Shown here one piece after another: positions 52,900 to 61,515 of a stretch of 64,000 nucleotides of DNA; the stretch's first letter is position 1; each line of letters begins with the position of its first letter. A model generated the notes under the pieces. It saw only the letters and a program-made list of their open reading frames with translations. It did no database searches and was not told the DNA's origin. The position numbers and the translations under genes were made by a program. The stretch is from Methanofollis ethanolicus. GTDB lineage: Archaea; Halobacteriota; Methanomicrobia; Methanomicrobiales; Methanofollaceae. The stretch is from NCBI RefSeq assembly GCF_001571385.1, contig NZ_BCNW01000001.1:2519470-2583469 (forward strand). Direction: 5' to 3'.

Positions 52900-54075
52900 T
52901 CACGCCGGGTCTGTGCTCCGGGTGATCAGACAGACCAGGGCGTCGAGCACGCCCATCGCCCCGTCCGGGTCCAGGGCCGAGAAGGGATGGAGCGGCGTCT
53001 CCTCGGGGAGAGAGAGGGCCACCCGCAGGTCCCGGTCAGGCACCCTCTCTGGAAGATCCCCTTTGTTCACCGCCACGACAAAGGGCGCGTCCATCTCCCT
53101 GATCTCGTCCAGGATCGCACGCGCCCGGCCGAAAGACGCCGTGCTGGTGCCGTCCACCATGAAGACGACGCCGGTCGCGTTGGTGAGCAGGTGCCTGATG
53201 ATCGGCCCGAAGTGCTCCTGACCGGGCGTACCCATCAGGGTGAGGTCAAAACCCCGGCAGGTGACATGGAGATGGCCGACGTCCATCGCCACCGTCGTCG
53301 GTGACCCCGACATACTTATCCGGTCGGACGAGACCGACGTCTCCGAAAGTGTCCTGATGAATGTGGTCTTCCCCGCGTCCACCGGGCCGGTGACGACGAT
53401 CTTCGGGAGATAGGGGATGAGGTAGCCGTCGTCCCCGACCACGAAGGGGAGGGGCATGTCAGGGGCGCGGGTCCAGGACAGGTGTTCTATCCTGAAGTGG
53501 TTCAGAAAAAGGAAGTTCTCAAACCCCTCGCCTGCCGAGAGCACCAGGTCGAAGGGAATGCCGGCCGAAAGCGCCCCGAGGTGGTCGCGGTCATAGAGGT
53601 TGAGGTACTCCACATAGAGGGTCAGACCGAGCCTGCGGCACATCCCGACAAAGAGAGAGAGGGCCTCCTCGGTCCCGAGGGCGTCGCAGATCCGGTTGCA
53701 GTAGAGGAAGACGGTATCGATCCCGCAGTCCGCGGCAAGGGAGGTGACGAGGTCATCCCACGCCCCGGCCTCAGAAGAGGGAGTGGCCGCCCTGCTCCCA
53801 TGGATCGCGTCGAAGGCGGAGGCATCGAGGAAGACAAGATTTTCCTCCGAGGAAAGGGCATAGGGCGTCCCCGAGAGGTCGGCACAATACGCGCCTGCCG
53901 TCGTGTACGGGACGATCACAAGGCAGCGTCGGCCAAGGCCGTGCCCACTCCTGAGGGCGCTGTACAGTAACTGCTGACCGTCGACACCGGGGGCAAGAGA
54001 AAAGAGCGCCATACCTCCCGGCGGTATGCCGCCGCCCAGCATTTCGTCGAGCGCCGGGATACCGATCGGGATCAT
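52900..54075 (-). CDS. degenerate KaiC-like domain fused to a small GTPase
   Basis: A 391-residue fusion. Residues about 1-215 resemble a KaiC/RAD55 RecA fold (GIPALDEMLGGGIPPGG) but have APGVDGQQ where the Walker A lysine-Thr should be, so it probably does not bind ATP. Residues about 224-391 form a small GTPase. GPVDAGKTT (230-238) is G1, GTPGQEHF (282-289) is the G3-like motif and NKGD (about 334) is G4. The GTPase resembles the COG2229/CvnD-like group. It overlaps the upstream gene as ATGA and closes the feo operon. Confidence 0.8.
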   Translation of the reverse strand: MIPIGIPALDEMLGGGIPPGGMALFSLAPGVDGQQLLYSALRSGHGLGRRCLVIVPYTTAGAYCADLSGTPYALSSEENLVFLDASAFDAIHGSRAATPSSEAGAWDDLVTSLAADCGIDTVFLYCNRICDALGTEEALSLFVGMCRRLGLTLYVEYLNLYDRDHLGALSAGIPFDLVLSAGEGFENFLFLNHFRIEHLSWTRAPDMPLPFVVGDDGYLIPYLPKIVVTGPVDAGKTTFIRTLSETSVSSDRISMSGSPTTVAMDVGHLHVTCRGFDLTLMGTPGQEHFGPIIRHLLTNATGVVFMVDGTSTASFGRARAILDEIREMDAPFVVAVNKGDLPERVPDRDLRVALSLPEETPLHPFSALDPDGAMGVLDALVCLITRSTDPA

Positions 54076-54770
54076 GGCTCCACCACCAGGTCGTCGCCTT
54101 CAAAGTGGTAGCGCACCCGCGGGGAGACCCTGCCCGAGAGGTCCTGGTAGCGCAGGGCATGGACCCCGGGGTCGCCGTCACATGCCTCCACCTCGATGAT
54201 CCCGGTCATCAGTTGCTTCAGGGTGGAAACCGTCTTCTCGTCGACAGATTCCGGATTGAGGAGGTAGACCCCGACGCCGTTCATCCTCCTGATGCGGGCA
54301 GAGAAGATGTGGAAGAAACGATAAATCGCTTCGAGCTTCGTATAGATCAGAAAACTGGAGAGGGAGTTGACACAGACCCTCACCTGCCCGGGCGCCGCGT
54401 CCCCTGCATCCCCGGCCCTCTGGACACCGTCCAGGATCTTCGTGAACTTGATCCCTATGCCTGTCAGATCGGCCGGACTGCCGACGTACTTCACCCATTC
54501 GGTGTCGGTGGCGCCAGGGACCACGCTCTTCGTGATGCAGTCCAGGACCCAGACCCGCCCGTCGTCCTCGCCAAAAGCAGTGCAGACGCTCGGCGCGTCC
54601 TCGTCTGTGGAGATGACGACAGTATAATCGGCCTCTGCCGGGCGCACCAGGGCATAGGCGAGGCGTTCGGCGTCGGAAAATGGCGGGGCAAGGAGGAGAA
54701 TATTGGAGGGCGGCCTGATCTCGCCGATCCGACCATCTATCTCCCTGACACCTGCACAGATCCTGTCCAT
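54072..54770 (-). CDS. degenerate KaiC-like protein
   Basis: A 232-residue protein. It resembles RecA/KaiC folds at VRVCVNSLSSFLIYTKLEAI and VYLLNPESVDEKTVSTLKQL, but it has no Walker A motif (LLLAPPFSDAE instead). It probably lost ATPase activity. The ATG at 54770 is preceded by GGGGTAA; a GTG at 54776 directly after the feoB stop is possible. It is co-transcribed with feoB, and the downstream KaiC-GTPase gene overlaps its stop. Confidence 0.75.
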   Translation of the reverse strand: MDRICAGVREIDGRIGEIRPPSNILLLAPPFSDAERLAYALVRPAEADYTVVISTDEDAPSVCTAFGEDDGRVWVLDCITKSVVPGATDTEWVKYVGSPADLTGIGIKFTKILDGVQRAGDAGDAAPGQVRVCVNSLSSFLIYTKLEAIYRFFHIFSARIRRMNGVGVYLLNPESVDEKTVSTLKQLMTGIIEVEACDGDPGVHALRYQDLSGRVSPRVRYHFEGDDLVVEP

Positions 54771-54776
54771 CGCCAC

Positions 54777-56627
54777 TTACCCCGCGATCAGATGTATGAG
54801 TGCCCCGACACAAAATCCGATCGCAATCGTGTAGGCCGAGACCGCGACCGTCACCCTCGCACCCATCTCCTTCAAGAGCACGGCGATCGTCGAGATGCAG
54901 GGGACGAAGAGGACGCTGATAACGGCGAAAGTGTAGAGCTGGACCGCGCTCATCACCGAGGCAAGATCCGCGGTCCCGGCAAGGACGGCAAGGGTCTCAA
55001 AGGCCATCTCCTTCCGGAGGATGCCGAAGAGCAGGGCGGTCGTGGCCGATGCAGGCAGGCCGAACAGGCCCTCGGAGATCGGGGTGACCGCCTCGGAGAA
55101 CGCGGCGACCCAGCCGAAATAATCGAGGGCGCCAAGGACGACGCTCCCTGCAAGGAGCAGGGGCATGGCGATGAAGAGAAACTCCTTGATCCGCTGCCAG
55201 GACTTTTTGATGACGAGCGCGGCGTCGGGCCGCCTGAGAGGGGCCATCTCCAGGATCATGCCGTACTGCCCGCCGGGGATCGAACGGGCAAGGAAGATGC
55301 CGGTCAGGATAATGAGGGTAAGGACGATGAAATAGACGGAAAGCGCGGCGCCGAGGCCGACGAAGGCGGCGACGATCCCGGTGATGATCACTGTCCGCGC
55401 AGAGCAGGGGACCATCGTGATCAGGAACGCGGCGATCGTCCGTTCCCTCGTCGTCCGCAACTGCCCGGCCGCCATCACCGCGGGCACATTGCAGCCGAAG
55501 GCCATCACCATCGGAATGATGGCGCCGCCATGAAGGCCGAGGCTGTGCATCGCACGGTCGGCAAGGAAAGCCGCACGCGTCAGGTAGCCGGAGTCCTCGA
55601 CGATGGAGAGGAGGATATAGTAGATGAAGACGAAGGGGAAGGCGATCCCGAGGCCAGCGACAATGGCAAGGAGCGCCGCCATCCCGATGGTGTGGAGGAG
55701 GGGAGGGAGGGCGAGGGCCGAAAAGGGCTCGATCAAAAAGACGGAGAAGGCCTCCACGATCACTCCCTCGATAAACGATCCGGCGGTAAAGACTACGAGA
55801 AGCATCGAGAGGAGGACGGCAAAAAGGATCGGTATCCCGGGAAAGGACTTCGTGAGCAGCCGGTCCAGGGAAAAACGGCGGTCCGGTTCCCGCGCCCCGA
55901 CGACCTCGCCGCAGATCTGCCGGGCGCAGAGGTGGCGGTTGGCGGCGATGATCTGGCCGGGCGCCATGTGATTGCGGGACTCGATCTCTGCGGCAATCGC
56001 CCGCGCCCCTTCGAGAAGGTCAGCATCGTGCCCGATCCCCTGAAGGGCCTGAAGGGCGGGAAGGCGCGGCGCCCCGTACATTTTCTCCATGCTCCGCACG
56101 GCCGCCTCGATCTCAGGGGTGTACGGCACGGACAGCCCGGAGACGGTCGCGTCATGCACGGCCGCCGGGACGATCCGGTCGATGTTCTGCCCCAGGGAGG
56201 CGGCGGTCTCGATCACCGGCAGACCGAGCAGTTCTGAAAGCCGCTCGCGGTCGATGGAGAGTCCCTGCTCCATCGCTTCGTCGATCATGTTCAGGACAAC
56301 GACCGTCGGGATCCCGTACTCGGCCAGCTGGAGGAGGAGGTAGAGGTTCCGCTCCATCCGGGTGGCGTCGAGGACGGCGACCACCCGGTCGGGAGGTTCA
56401 TTGACGAGGTACGAGCGCACCAGTTCTTCTTCCTGCGAATCGCCGTCAAGAGAATAGATCCCGGGGAGGTCGACGACCTCCAGGGGGAAACGGCGGTAAC
56501 AGAGTTTCCCCTGCAGCAGTTCCACGGTCGTGCCCGGATAGTTCGAGACCTCGACACCGAGGCCGGTGAGCTGGTTGAAGATGAGCGACTTGCCGACGCT
56601 CGGATTCCCGACAAGGGCGCACTTCAT
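54777..56627 (-). CDS. feoB: ferrous iron transport protein FeoB
   Basis: A 616-residue Fe2+ transporter. The N-terminal G domain shows GNPSVGKS (G1), VDLPGIYSLD (G3) and NMID (G4). The C-terminal membrane core has Gate motifs with TRAAFLADRAMHSLGLHG and MAFGCNVPAVMA, and about eight helices. It drives iron uptake. Its ATG overlaps the stop of the DtxR-FeoA gene by 4 bp. No separate feoA is present in the window; the upstream protein carries the FeoA domain. Confidence 0.95.
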   Translation of the reverse strand: MKCALVGNPSVGKSLIFNQLTGLGVEVSNYPGTTVELLQGKLCYRRFPLEVVDLPGIYSLDGDSQEEELVRSYLVNEPPDRVVAVLDATRMERNLYLLLQLAEYGIPTVVVLNMIDEAMEQGLSIDRERLSELLGLPVIETAASLGQNIDRIVPAAVHDATVSGLSVPYTPEIEAAVRSMEKMYGAPRLPALQALQGIGHDADLLEGARAIAAEIESRNHMAPGQIIAANRHLCARQICGEVVGAREPDRRFSLDRLLTKSFPGIPILFAVLLSMLLVVFTAGSFIEGVIVEAFSVFLIEPFSALALPPLLHTIGMAALLAIVAGLGIAFPFVFIYYILLSIVEDSGYLTRAAFLADRAMHSLGLHGGAIIPMVMAFGCNVPAVMAAGQLRTTRERTIAAFLITMVPCSARTVIITGIVAAFVGLGAALSVYFIVLTLIILTGIFLARSIPGGQYGMILEMAPLRRPDAALVIKKSWQRIKEFLFIAMPLLLAGSVVLGALDYFGWVAAFSEAVTPISEGLFGLPASATTALLFGILRKEMAFETLAVLAGTADLASVMSAVQLYTFAVISVLFVPCISTIAVLLKEMGARVTVAVSAYTIAIGFCVGALIHLIAG

Positions 56628-57259
56628 GCCGTCTTCTCCGCAAAGATCGTCGAGGCAATCTCGGGCGAGAGAGCGATGTCGGCACCCTTCACCGTCACGA
56701 CGACGGCGTTATTCCCGAGTTTACGCTGAAGAACAATCTTTTCACCGGGAATGACGCCAAGATCGATGAGCCGCCGGTTCTTGCCGATACACCGGATCAT
56801 CGTGACCTCCATGATGTCCCCCTCGGCGAAATCAAGGAGCGTGTGCCGGGAGTGTCGACCGGCCCCCGCCCCCCGCCGCATCGCCCTGTGACGACCGGGG
56901 TCCTGGATATATGTCGAGAGACGGTCGATCGTCTCTTCGGAAACGCCGTGCTCGAGGACACATGCCTCCTTCGAGGCCGCACCCGTGTCCATACCGAGCA
57001 TCTCGGAGAGGAAGCACTCGAGGACGCGGTGTTTCCTGAACACAATCTCCGCAGCCGTCTTCCCCTGCGGAGTGAGCAGGTAGCCGCCGTCCTGCAGGAC
57101 GATGTCCTCGTCGGCGACGAGAGTCCGGAGTGCCGCCACGACCTCGGCGGTGTCGGCATCCACCGCCCCCCCGATCCCGGCTTCGCTCACAGGCCGGCAA
57201 CCTTTGCCGGATAGGGTGAGGATCGCCTCAAGGCAGTCTTCCCGGACAGAAGAACTCAT
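56624..57259 (-). CDS. DtxR-family regulator with FeoA (SH3-like) domain
   Basis: A 211-residue protein. Residues about 1-125 form a DtxR metalloregulator: a winged helix, then metal ligands in SKEACVLEHGVSEE (Cys, Glu, His), and LLTPQGK before them. Residues about 140-211 form an FeoA/SH3-like domain (DIMEVTMIRCIGKNRRLIDL, GVIPGEKIVL). It may sense Fe2+ or Mn2+ and control the operon, and its FeoA part may act on FeoB. The start at 57259 is an ATG; the upstream 'ATGTATGTATG' gives alternative starts. Confidence 0.88.
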   Translation of the reverse strand: MSSSVREDCLEAILTLSGKGCRPVSEAGIGGAVDADTAEVVAALRTLVADEDIVLQDGGYLLTPQGKTAAEIVFRKHRVLECFLSEMLGMDTGAASKEACVLEHGVSEETIDRLSTYIQDPGRHRAMRRGAGAGRHSRHTLLDFAEGDIMEVTMIRCIGKNRRLIDLGVIPGEKIVLQRKLGNNAVVVTVKGADIALSPEIASTIFAEKTA

Positions 57260-57328
57260 ACATACATTGTAGGGGCCGGTGATTTTATGGATTTGCTTCC
57301 CTGCAGAACCGCACGCCTCCGCCAACCC

Positions 57329-57336
57329 CTATATAG
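57329..57336 (+). promoter_or_regulatory. TATA box of polX
   Basis: CTATATAG, 21 to 28 bp before the ATG at 57357. A GGAGG at 57337-57341 lies between, so the mRNA may have either no leader or a very short one. Confidence 0.5.
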
Positions 57337-57356
57337 GGAGGAGACCACCCTCATGC

Positions 57357-59042
57357 ATGGCGATGGCGAACCGGCAGGTGGCCGCGGTGCTCGAAGAGAT
57401 CGGTCAGTTGCTGGATATCCACGGCGAGAATCCCTACAAAGTCAGGGCCTATGCCAGGGCCGCCGAACTCATCGGCATGCTCGACCGCCCTGTGGCGGCG
57501 ATGGACAGGGAGGAACTGGAAGCGATCCCCGGCATCGGAAAGGCCCTCGCCGAAAAGATCCGGGCGATTGCCACGACCGGCACCTGCCCTGAAAGGGACC
57601 GCCTCCTTGCAGCGACGCCGGCCGGTCTCCCCGCCCTCCTCGCCCTCCAGGGCGTCGGACCAAAGACGGTCGGCCGCCTCTGGAGAGACCTCGACATCGA
57701 GGGGATCGACGACCTGGAGGCGGCGGCACGGAACCGCCGGCTCAGGGCGCTGAAGGGGTTCGGCCCGAAGAAGGAGCAGGAGATCCTGCGAGCCGTCGAG
57801 GAGGCCAGGAAGGGCGCGGAAAGGATGACCGTCGCCGAAGCAGGCGCGATCGCCGCCGCGATCCTCGCCGTCCTCCCCGGCGAGGCGCGTGTTGCCGGGA
57901 GCCTGCGCCGCGGCCGGTCCACGGTCGGCGACATCGACATCGTCACCACCGCACCCTCCGGCCCCGCGAACCTGGCCCTGCGGGCTCTCGCGGAGAGTGT
58001 CGTCGAGGAAGGGGAGAAAAAGACCACCCTGCGGATACGGGGGAGGCAGGCAGACATCAGGTACGCCCGCACCGGCGAGGAGGGGGCGATGCTCCTCTAC
58101 CTCACCGGTTCGAAGGCCTTCAACATCCGCCTCCGCGAGATCGCCCGGACACAGGGGATGCGGCTGAACGAGTACGGCCTGACAGACCTGGCGACAGGGC
58201 GACTGTCTGTCTACCGGACAGAAGAAGAGATCTTTGCCGCCCTCGGCATGGCGCCTGTGCCCCCTGAACTGCGGGAGGACCGCGGCGAGGTCGAGCGCGC
58301 CCTCCGCGGCGATCTCCCCTCCCTCGTCAACGAAGCCGATATCAGGGGCGACCTCCATGTCCACTCTGACTGGAGCGACGGAGCCATGAGCCTCGACGAG
58401 ATCGCCGCCGCGGGAGAGGAGAGAGGATACGAGTATGTCCTGGTCACCGACCACTCGGCAAGCCTCGGGGTCGCGCACGGCCTCGATGCCGAACGCCTGC
58501 AGAAACAGCAGGAAGCGATCAGGAGGGTCAACCGCGCCGCCGCCTGCACCCTCCTCTCAGGCGTTGAGGTGGACATCCTTGCCGACGGGAGGCTTGCCCT
58601 GCCGGCGGCCGTCCTCGACGACTGCGACCTTGTCGTCGCCTCGGTCCACTCGGCCTTCAGGCAGGACGCCGACACCATGACCCGCCGGGTGATCGCGGCG
58701 ATGGAACACGAGCAGGTGGACATCATCGGCCACCCGACCGCGCGACTCATCGGGAGGCGGCCGGCCACGGCGATCGACATGGCACGGGTGATCGATGCGG
58801 CGGCAACGACAGGGACCGCCCTTGAGATCAATGCCTCGCCGGCGCGCATGGATATCGATGATATTTATATCAGGCAGGCAAAAAAGAAAGGCGTGAAACT
58901 GGCAATCGGGACTGACGCGCATTCTGCCGGCGAACTCGGCCACCTGCACTACGGCGTCGCCCTCGCCCGGCGGGGCTGGTGCGGTGCCGGAGACGTCCTC
59001 AATACCCGGCGGCCTGCCGATCTACCGGGGCGGTGCCGGTGA
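57357..59042 (+). CDS. polX: DNA polymerase/3'-5' exonuclease PolX
   Basis: A 561-residue family X DNA polymerase. Helix-hairpin-helix motifs (AIPGIGKALAEKI, LQGVGPKTVGRL, LKGFGPKKEQEI) come first. The polymerase palm LRRGRSTVGDIDIVTT carries the metal acids. The C-terminal PHP exonuclease has DLHVHSDWSDG, VTDHS, SGVEVDIL, VHSAF, IGHPTARL and GTDAHSAGE. It fills gaps and proofreads in base excision repair. Its stop overlaps the start of the next gene as GTGA. Start at 57357 (MAMANRQ) or six bases later (MANRQ). Confidence 0.93.
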   Translation: MAMANRQVAAVLEEIGQLLDIHGENPYKVRAYARAAELIGMLDRPVAAMDREELEAIPGIGKALAEKIRAIATTGTCPERDRLLAATPAGLPALLALQGVGPKTVGRLWRDLDIEGIDDLEAAARNRRLRALKGFGPKKEQEILRAVEEARKGAERMTVAEAGAIAAAILAVLPGEARVAGSLRRGRSTVGDIDIVTTAPSGPANLALRALAESVVEEGEKKTTLRIRGRQADIRYARTGEEGAMLLYLTGSKAFNIRLREIARTQGMRLNEYGLTDLATGRLSVYRTEEEIFAALGMAPVPPELREDRGEVERALRGDLPSLVNEADIRGDLHVHSDWSDGAMSLDEIAAAGEERGYEYVLVTDHSASLGVAHGLDAERLQKQQEAIRRVNRAAACTLLSGVEVDILADGRLALPAAVLDDCDLVVASVHSAFRQDADTMTRRVIAAMEHEQVDIIGHPTARLIGRRPATAIDMARVIDAAATTGTALEINASPARMDIDDIYIRQAKKKGVKLAIGTDAHSAGELGHLHYGVALARRGWCGAGDVLNTRRPADLPGRCR

Positions 59043-59629
59043 TCAGGTGGTTGTACGAGCAGATCCTCCGCCGCGACCTGGAAAAACTCCCTGGCCAGGT
59101 CTGTTTCATGATCACCGGCGAGGACATGGTCGAGGCCCCGGAGAAGGTCTTCGAGGTGAGCGAGTGGTGCCGTGAGATCGGGCTTGGCGGCGCCACCTTC
59201 CATATCTCGACACAAGACCCCTCCGAGATTGTGCCCTATCTCCCGGCCATACGAAAGATCGCGACGATCGCCTGCCTACGCCTCCATGTGGGCGACCAGA
59301 TCGAGACGAGCGGAGAGGGAATGTGCGTGACCATCGCGGCGGGCAAGAGCGGGCGCGAGGAGATCGCCGAATGCATCAGGAAGATCGCGGAAGAGGGCAC
59401 TCCACCGGAGGCGATCGACGAGGAAACGATCGAGTGCCACCTCACCTATCACTGCGCCCCTGACCTCGTGATCAAGACCGGAGGCAGCCATCTCACCGAC
59501 TTTCTCATCTGGCAATCGGTCTACTCGGAATTTTTCTTCTCAGACGTGAACTGGAAATGGTTCAGGAAAATCGATTTTCTCAGGGCACTGAGAGACTTCC
59601 AGGCACGGGCCAGGCGCTACGGCGCCTGA
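59039..59629 (+). CDS. cis-prenyltransferase-like protein lacking the catalytic aspartate
   Basis: A 196-residue relative of undecaprenyl diphosphate synthase. The C-terminal pattern DLVIKTGGSHLTDFLIWQS is present, with Lys in place of the usual Arg of RTG, followed by FFFSDVNWKWFRKIDFLRAL. The N-terminal IIQDGNRRYA block that holds the catalytic Asp is missing, and so is most of the first third of the fold. It resembles the noncatalytic NgBR-like subunit of heteromeric cis-prenyltransferases. The GTG overlaps the polX stop. It converges with uppS. Confidence 0.8.
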   Translation: MIRWLYEQILRRDLEKLPGQVCFMITGEDMVEAPEKVFEVSEWCREIGLGGATFHISTQDPSEIVPYLPAIRKIATIACLRLHVGDQIETSGEGMCVTIAAGKSGREEIAECIRKIAEEGTPPEAIDEETIECHLTYHCAPDLVIKTGGSHLTDFLIWQSVYSEFFFSDVNWKWFRKIDFLRALRDFQARARRYGA

Positions 59630-59630
59630 C

Positions 59631-60395
59631 CTACCGGGAACCCCGCATCCTCTGGTCGTACACCCTGATCGCACGTAAAAGGTCGATCTTTCTGAAGACC
59701 GGCCAGTAGGGCGCGCAAAAATAGACCGCACACTCGTTGCCGTTTGCCATCCAGGGGAGAAAGTTCGAGGTCCGGCGTTCATTCCCTGTCCTGAGGATGA
59801 GGTCGACGGGAGGGAGATGGATGCCGTCATAGAGGTTGCTCTCCACGGTCTGCGGGGTGATCTCGTCAGGGGAGATGCTCCCGTCCTGCACGCCTGCTGC
59901 GATCTTCCTCGCGGCATGGACGATCTCGTTCCTGCCGCCATAGGCGAGGGCGATATTCAGGTAGTACCGGCTGTAGTTCCTCGTCGCCTCTTCCGCGGCC
60001 TCGATGGTCTGGAGGAGGTCGGGCGGGAGCATCGAACGGTCACCGATCATCTGGACCCGGATCTGGTTTGTGTGGACGCGTTCGTCGGTTTTCAGGGCGG
60101 CGAACTTCTCCTTGAAGAGTGAGAAGAGATACTCCACCTCGGCACGGTCGCGGTTGAAGTTCTCGGTCGAGAAGGAGTACAGGGTGATCGTCCGGACACC
60201 GATCTCCCGCGCCCATTCGAGCACCCTCTCGGTCACCCCGGCGCCCGCGCGATGGCCTTCGATGGTGTCCAGGCCGAGAAGCCGGGCGTACCTCCGGTTT
60301 CCGTCCTGGATGATGGCGATATGACCGGGGATCTGGACGCACTGCCACTGGAGATAGCGCTCGTACAGGGGTTCGATCCTCTCCCTCAGACTCAG
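59631..60395 (-). CDS. uppS: cis-prenyltransferase (UppS-like), catalytic subunit
   Basis: A 254-residue polyprenyl diphosphate synthase: HIAIIQDGNRRYARLLGLDT with the catalytic Asp, GHRAGAG, TLYSFSTENFNR, LNIALAYGGRNEI, DLILRTGNERRTSNFLPW and the C-terminal tail. It should make the long-chain lipid carrier for glycosylation. The frame has no ATG, GTG or TTG near the N-terminus. A CTG at 60395 has GGAGGTGA 7 bp upstream and overlaps the stop of the radical SAM gene as CTGA, so I take it as the start. It ends one base from the convergent paralogue. Confidence 0.88.
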   Translation of the reverse strand: MSLRERIEPLYERYLQWQCVQIPGHIAIIQDGNRRYARLLGLDTIEGHRAGAGVTERVLEWAREIGVRTITLYSFSTENFNRDRAEVEYLFSLFKEKFAALKTDERVHTNQIRVQMIGDRSMLPPDLLQTIEAAEEATRNYSRYYLNIALAYGGRNEIVHAARKIAAGVQDGSISPDEITPQTVESNLYDGIHLPPVDLILRTGNERRTSNFLPWMANGNECAVYFCAPYWPVFRKIDLLRAIRVYDQRMRGSR

Positions 60396-61393
60396 AGTGG
60401 CGTCACCTCCAGGACGATACCGCCATTCGGGTAGCGCTCCACGATCTCCTTCTTGCCCGGGAGGCGTTCCCTGAGTTCGGCAAGCACCCACCAGGCCATT
60501 TCCACATGGGTACCGGAGACTTCGAGATCATAAATATCTTCCTTGAGGGCCTGCGGGACCTCCCCGCCCTCGATTTCCAGGACGCCATAGACGATCGTGC
60601 CGTCGTCGGTGATCTCGTCGAAGGGCCGGGCCGTGTTCTCCGCGATCCTCTTCAGCCTTTCCCGCAGCTGGACCGAGTCCTTGAAGGCCGACGAGCAGAC
60701 GTGGACCTTCTCATCGCCGAGGAGAGGGGCGGCCCATGCCACCGCACCGCCAACGGCATTGTGGAGGCCGTCCTCCAGATCGAGGTTCCGCTCGCGCATG
60801 GCATCGGCGTTCGTCTCGCTCCACTCCAGTTCATTTATATTGAGGAAGTCGAGTTCAGGCAGGATCGCGGCGAGGGCTTCGAGGCCGGGAAGGGACGGGA
60901 CCTCGATCCCGACGGAAAAGCCGAGGTCGCGGGCGGTCCGCACCGAGGCGGCGTACGGGCTTTTCAGGATCCCGGCCCAGGCCTCCTGCGGGGGGTGAAG
61001 GCGGACCTCGTCCACAAGCCCGCGGAGGGGTTCGAGCTGCGCCTTTCCGGGGGCGATACCCGTATAGAGGTGGATGTGGTGGTCGGGCCCGAAGTGCTCC
61101 TTGAGGAGACGACAGTACCTGACGACGTCGTCGAGGACCAGGAAGGGTTCGCCGCCGGTGACGCCGGTGCCGAGCGCGCTCATCATCTCGGCCTCCTCGA
61201 TGATGTCGTCGAGGCGCCTGACCAACCGGTCGTTTGCGTAGACGACATCCAGATTCCGGCGCGTGTCTGAGAGGGGGCAGTACCAGCAGTTCCTGCCGCA
61301 CCGCCCGGTCACGAAAAGGACCATCTTGGCCCCTTCATAGCAGAGGACGCAGCCGTCGGCAAGACGCGGCATCCGGTCGTCAGGTTCGATCAT
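60392..61393 (-). CDS. radical SAM protein
   Basis: A 333-residue radical SAM enzyme: CGRNCWYCPLS is the CxxxCxxC cluster motif, followed by GTGVTGGEPFLV and a SAM-binding TIM barrel. The last about 90 residues form a C-terminal domain not tied to a known reaction. It lies directly upstream of uppS and its end overlaps the uppS start region, so it may act in a linked pathway. The start is the ATG at 61393. Confidence 0.88.
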   Translation of the reverse strand: MIEPDDRMPRLADGCVLCYEGAKMVLFVTGRCGRNCWYCPLSDTRRNLDVVYANDRLVRRLDDIIEEAEMMSALGTGVTGGEPFLVLDDVVRYCRLLKEHFGPDHHIHLYTGIAPGKAQLEPLRGLVDEVRLHPPQEAWAGILKSPYAASVRTARDLGFSVGIEVPSLPGLEALAAILPELDFLNINELEWSETNADAMRERNLDLEDGLHNAVGGAVAWAAPLLGDEKVHVCSSAFKDSVQLRERLKRIAENTARPFDEITDDGTIVYGVLEIEGGEVPQALKEDIYDLEVSGTHVEMAWWVLAELRERLPGKKEIVERYPNGGIVLEVTPL

Positions 61394-61484
61394 ATCAATA
61401 GTCTCCAGAGATCAGATGGAGCATATATGTGACCGCGTGCAATCTTAACGCTATCCCACAAGGCAGGTGCATCCGTCTGAAAGG

Positions 61485-61493
61485 CATATATAG
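61485..61493 (+). promoter_or_regulatory. TATA box of pilin-like gene cluster
   Basis: CATATATAG lies 23 to 31 bp before the ATG at 61516, so the transcript is probably leaderless. Confidence 0.55.
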
Positions 61494-61515
61494 TGTCTCC
61501 GGAAAAACGCGATCC

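Noticed and set aside
54105-56237. A 710-residue open frame antisense to feoB
   Set aside because: Composition is dominated by Gly, Arg, Asp and Glu, as expected of the reverse frame of a GC-rich gene. It has no domain signature, and feoB on the other strand is unmistakable.
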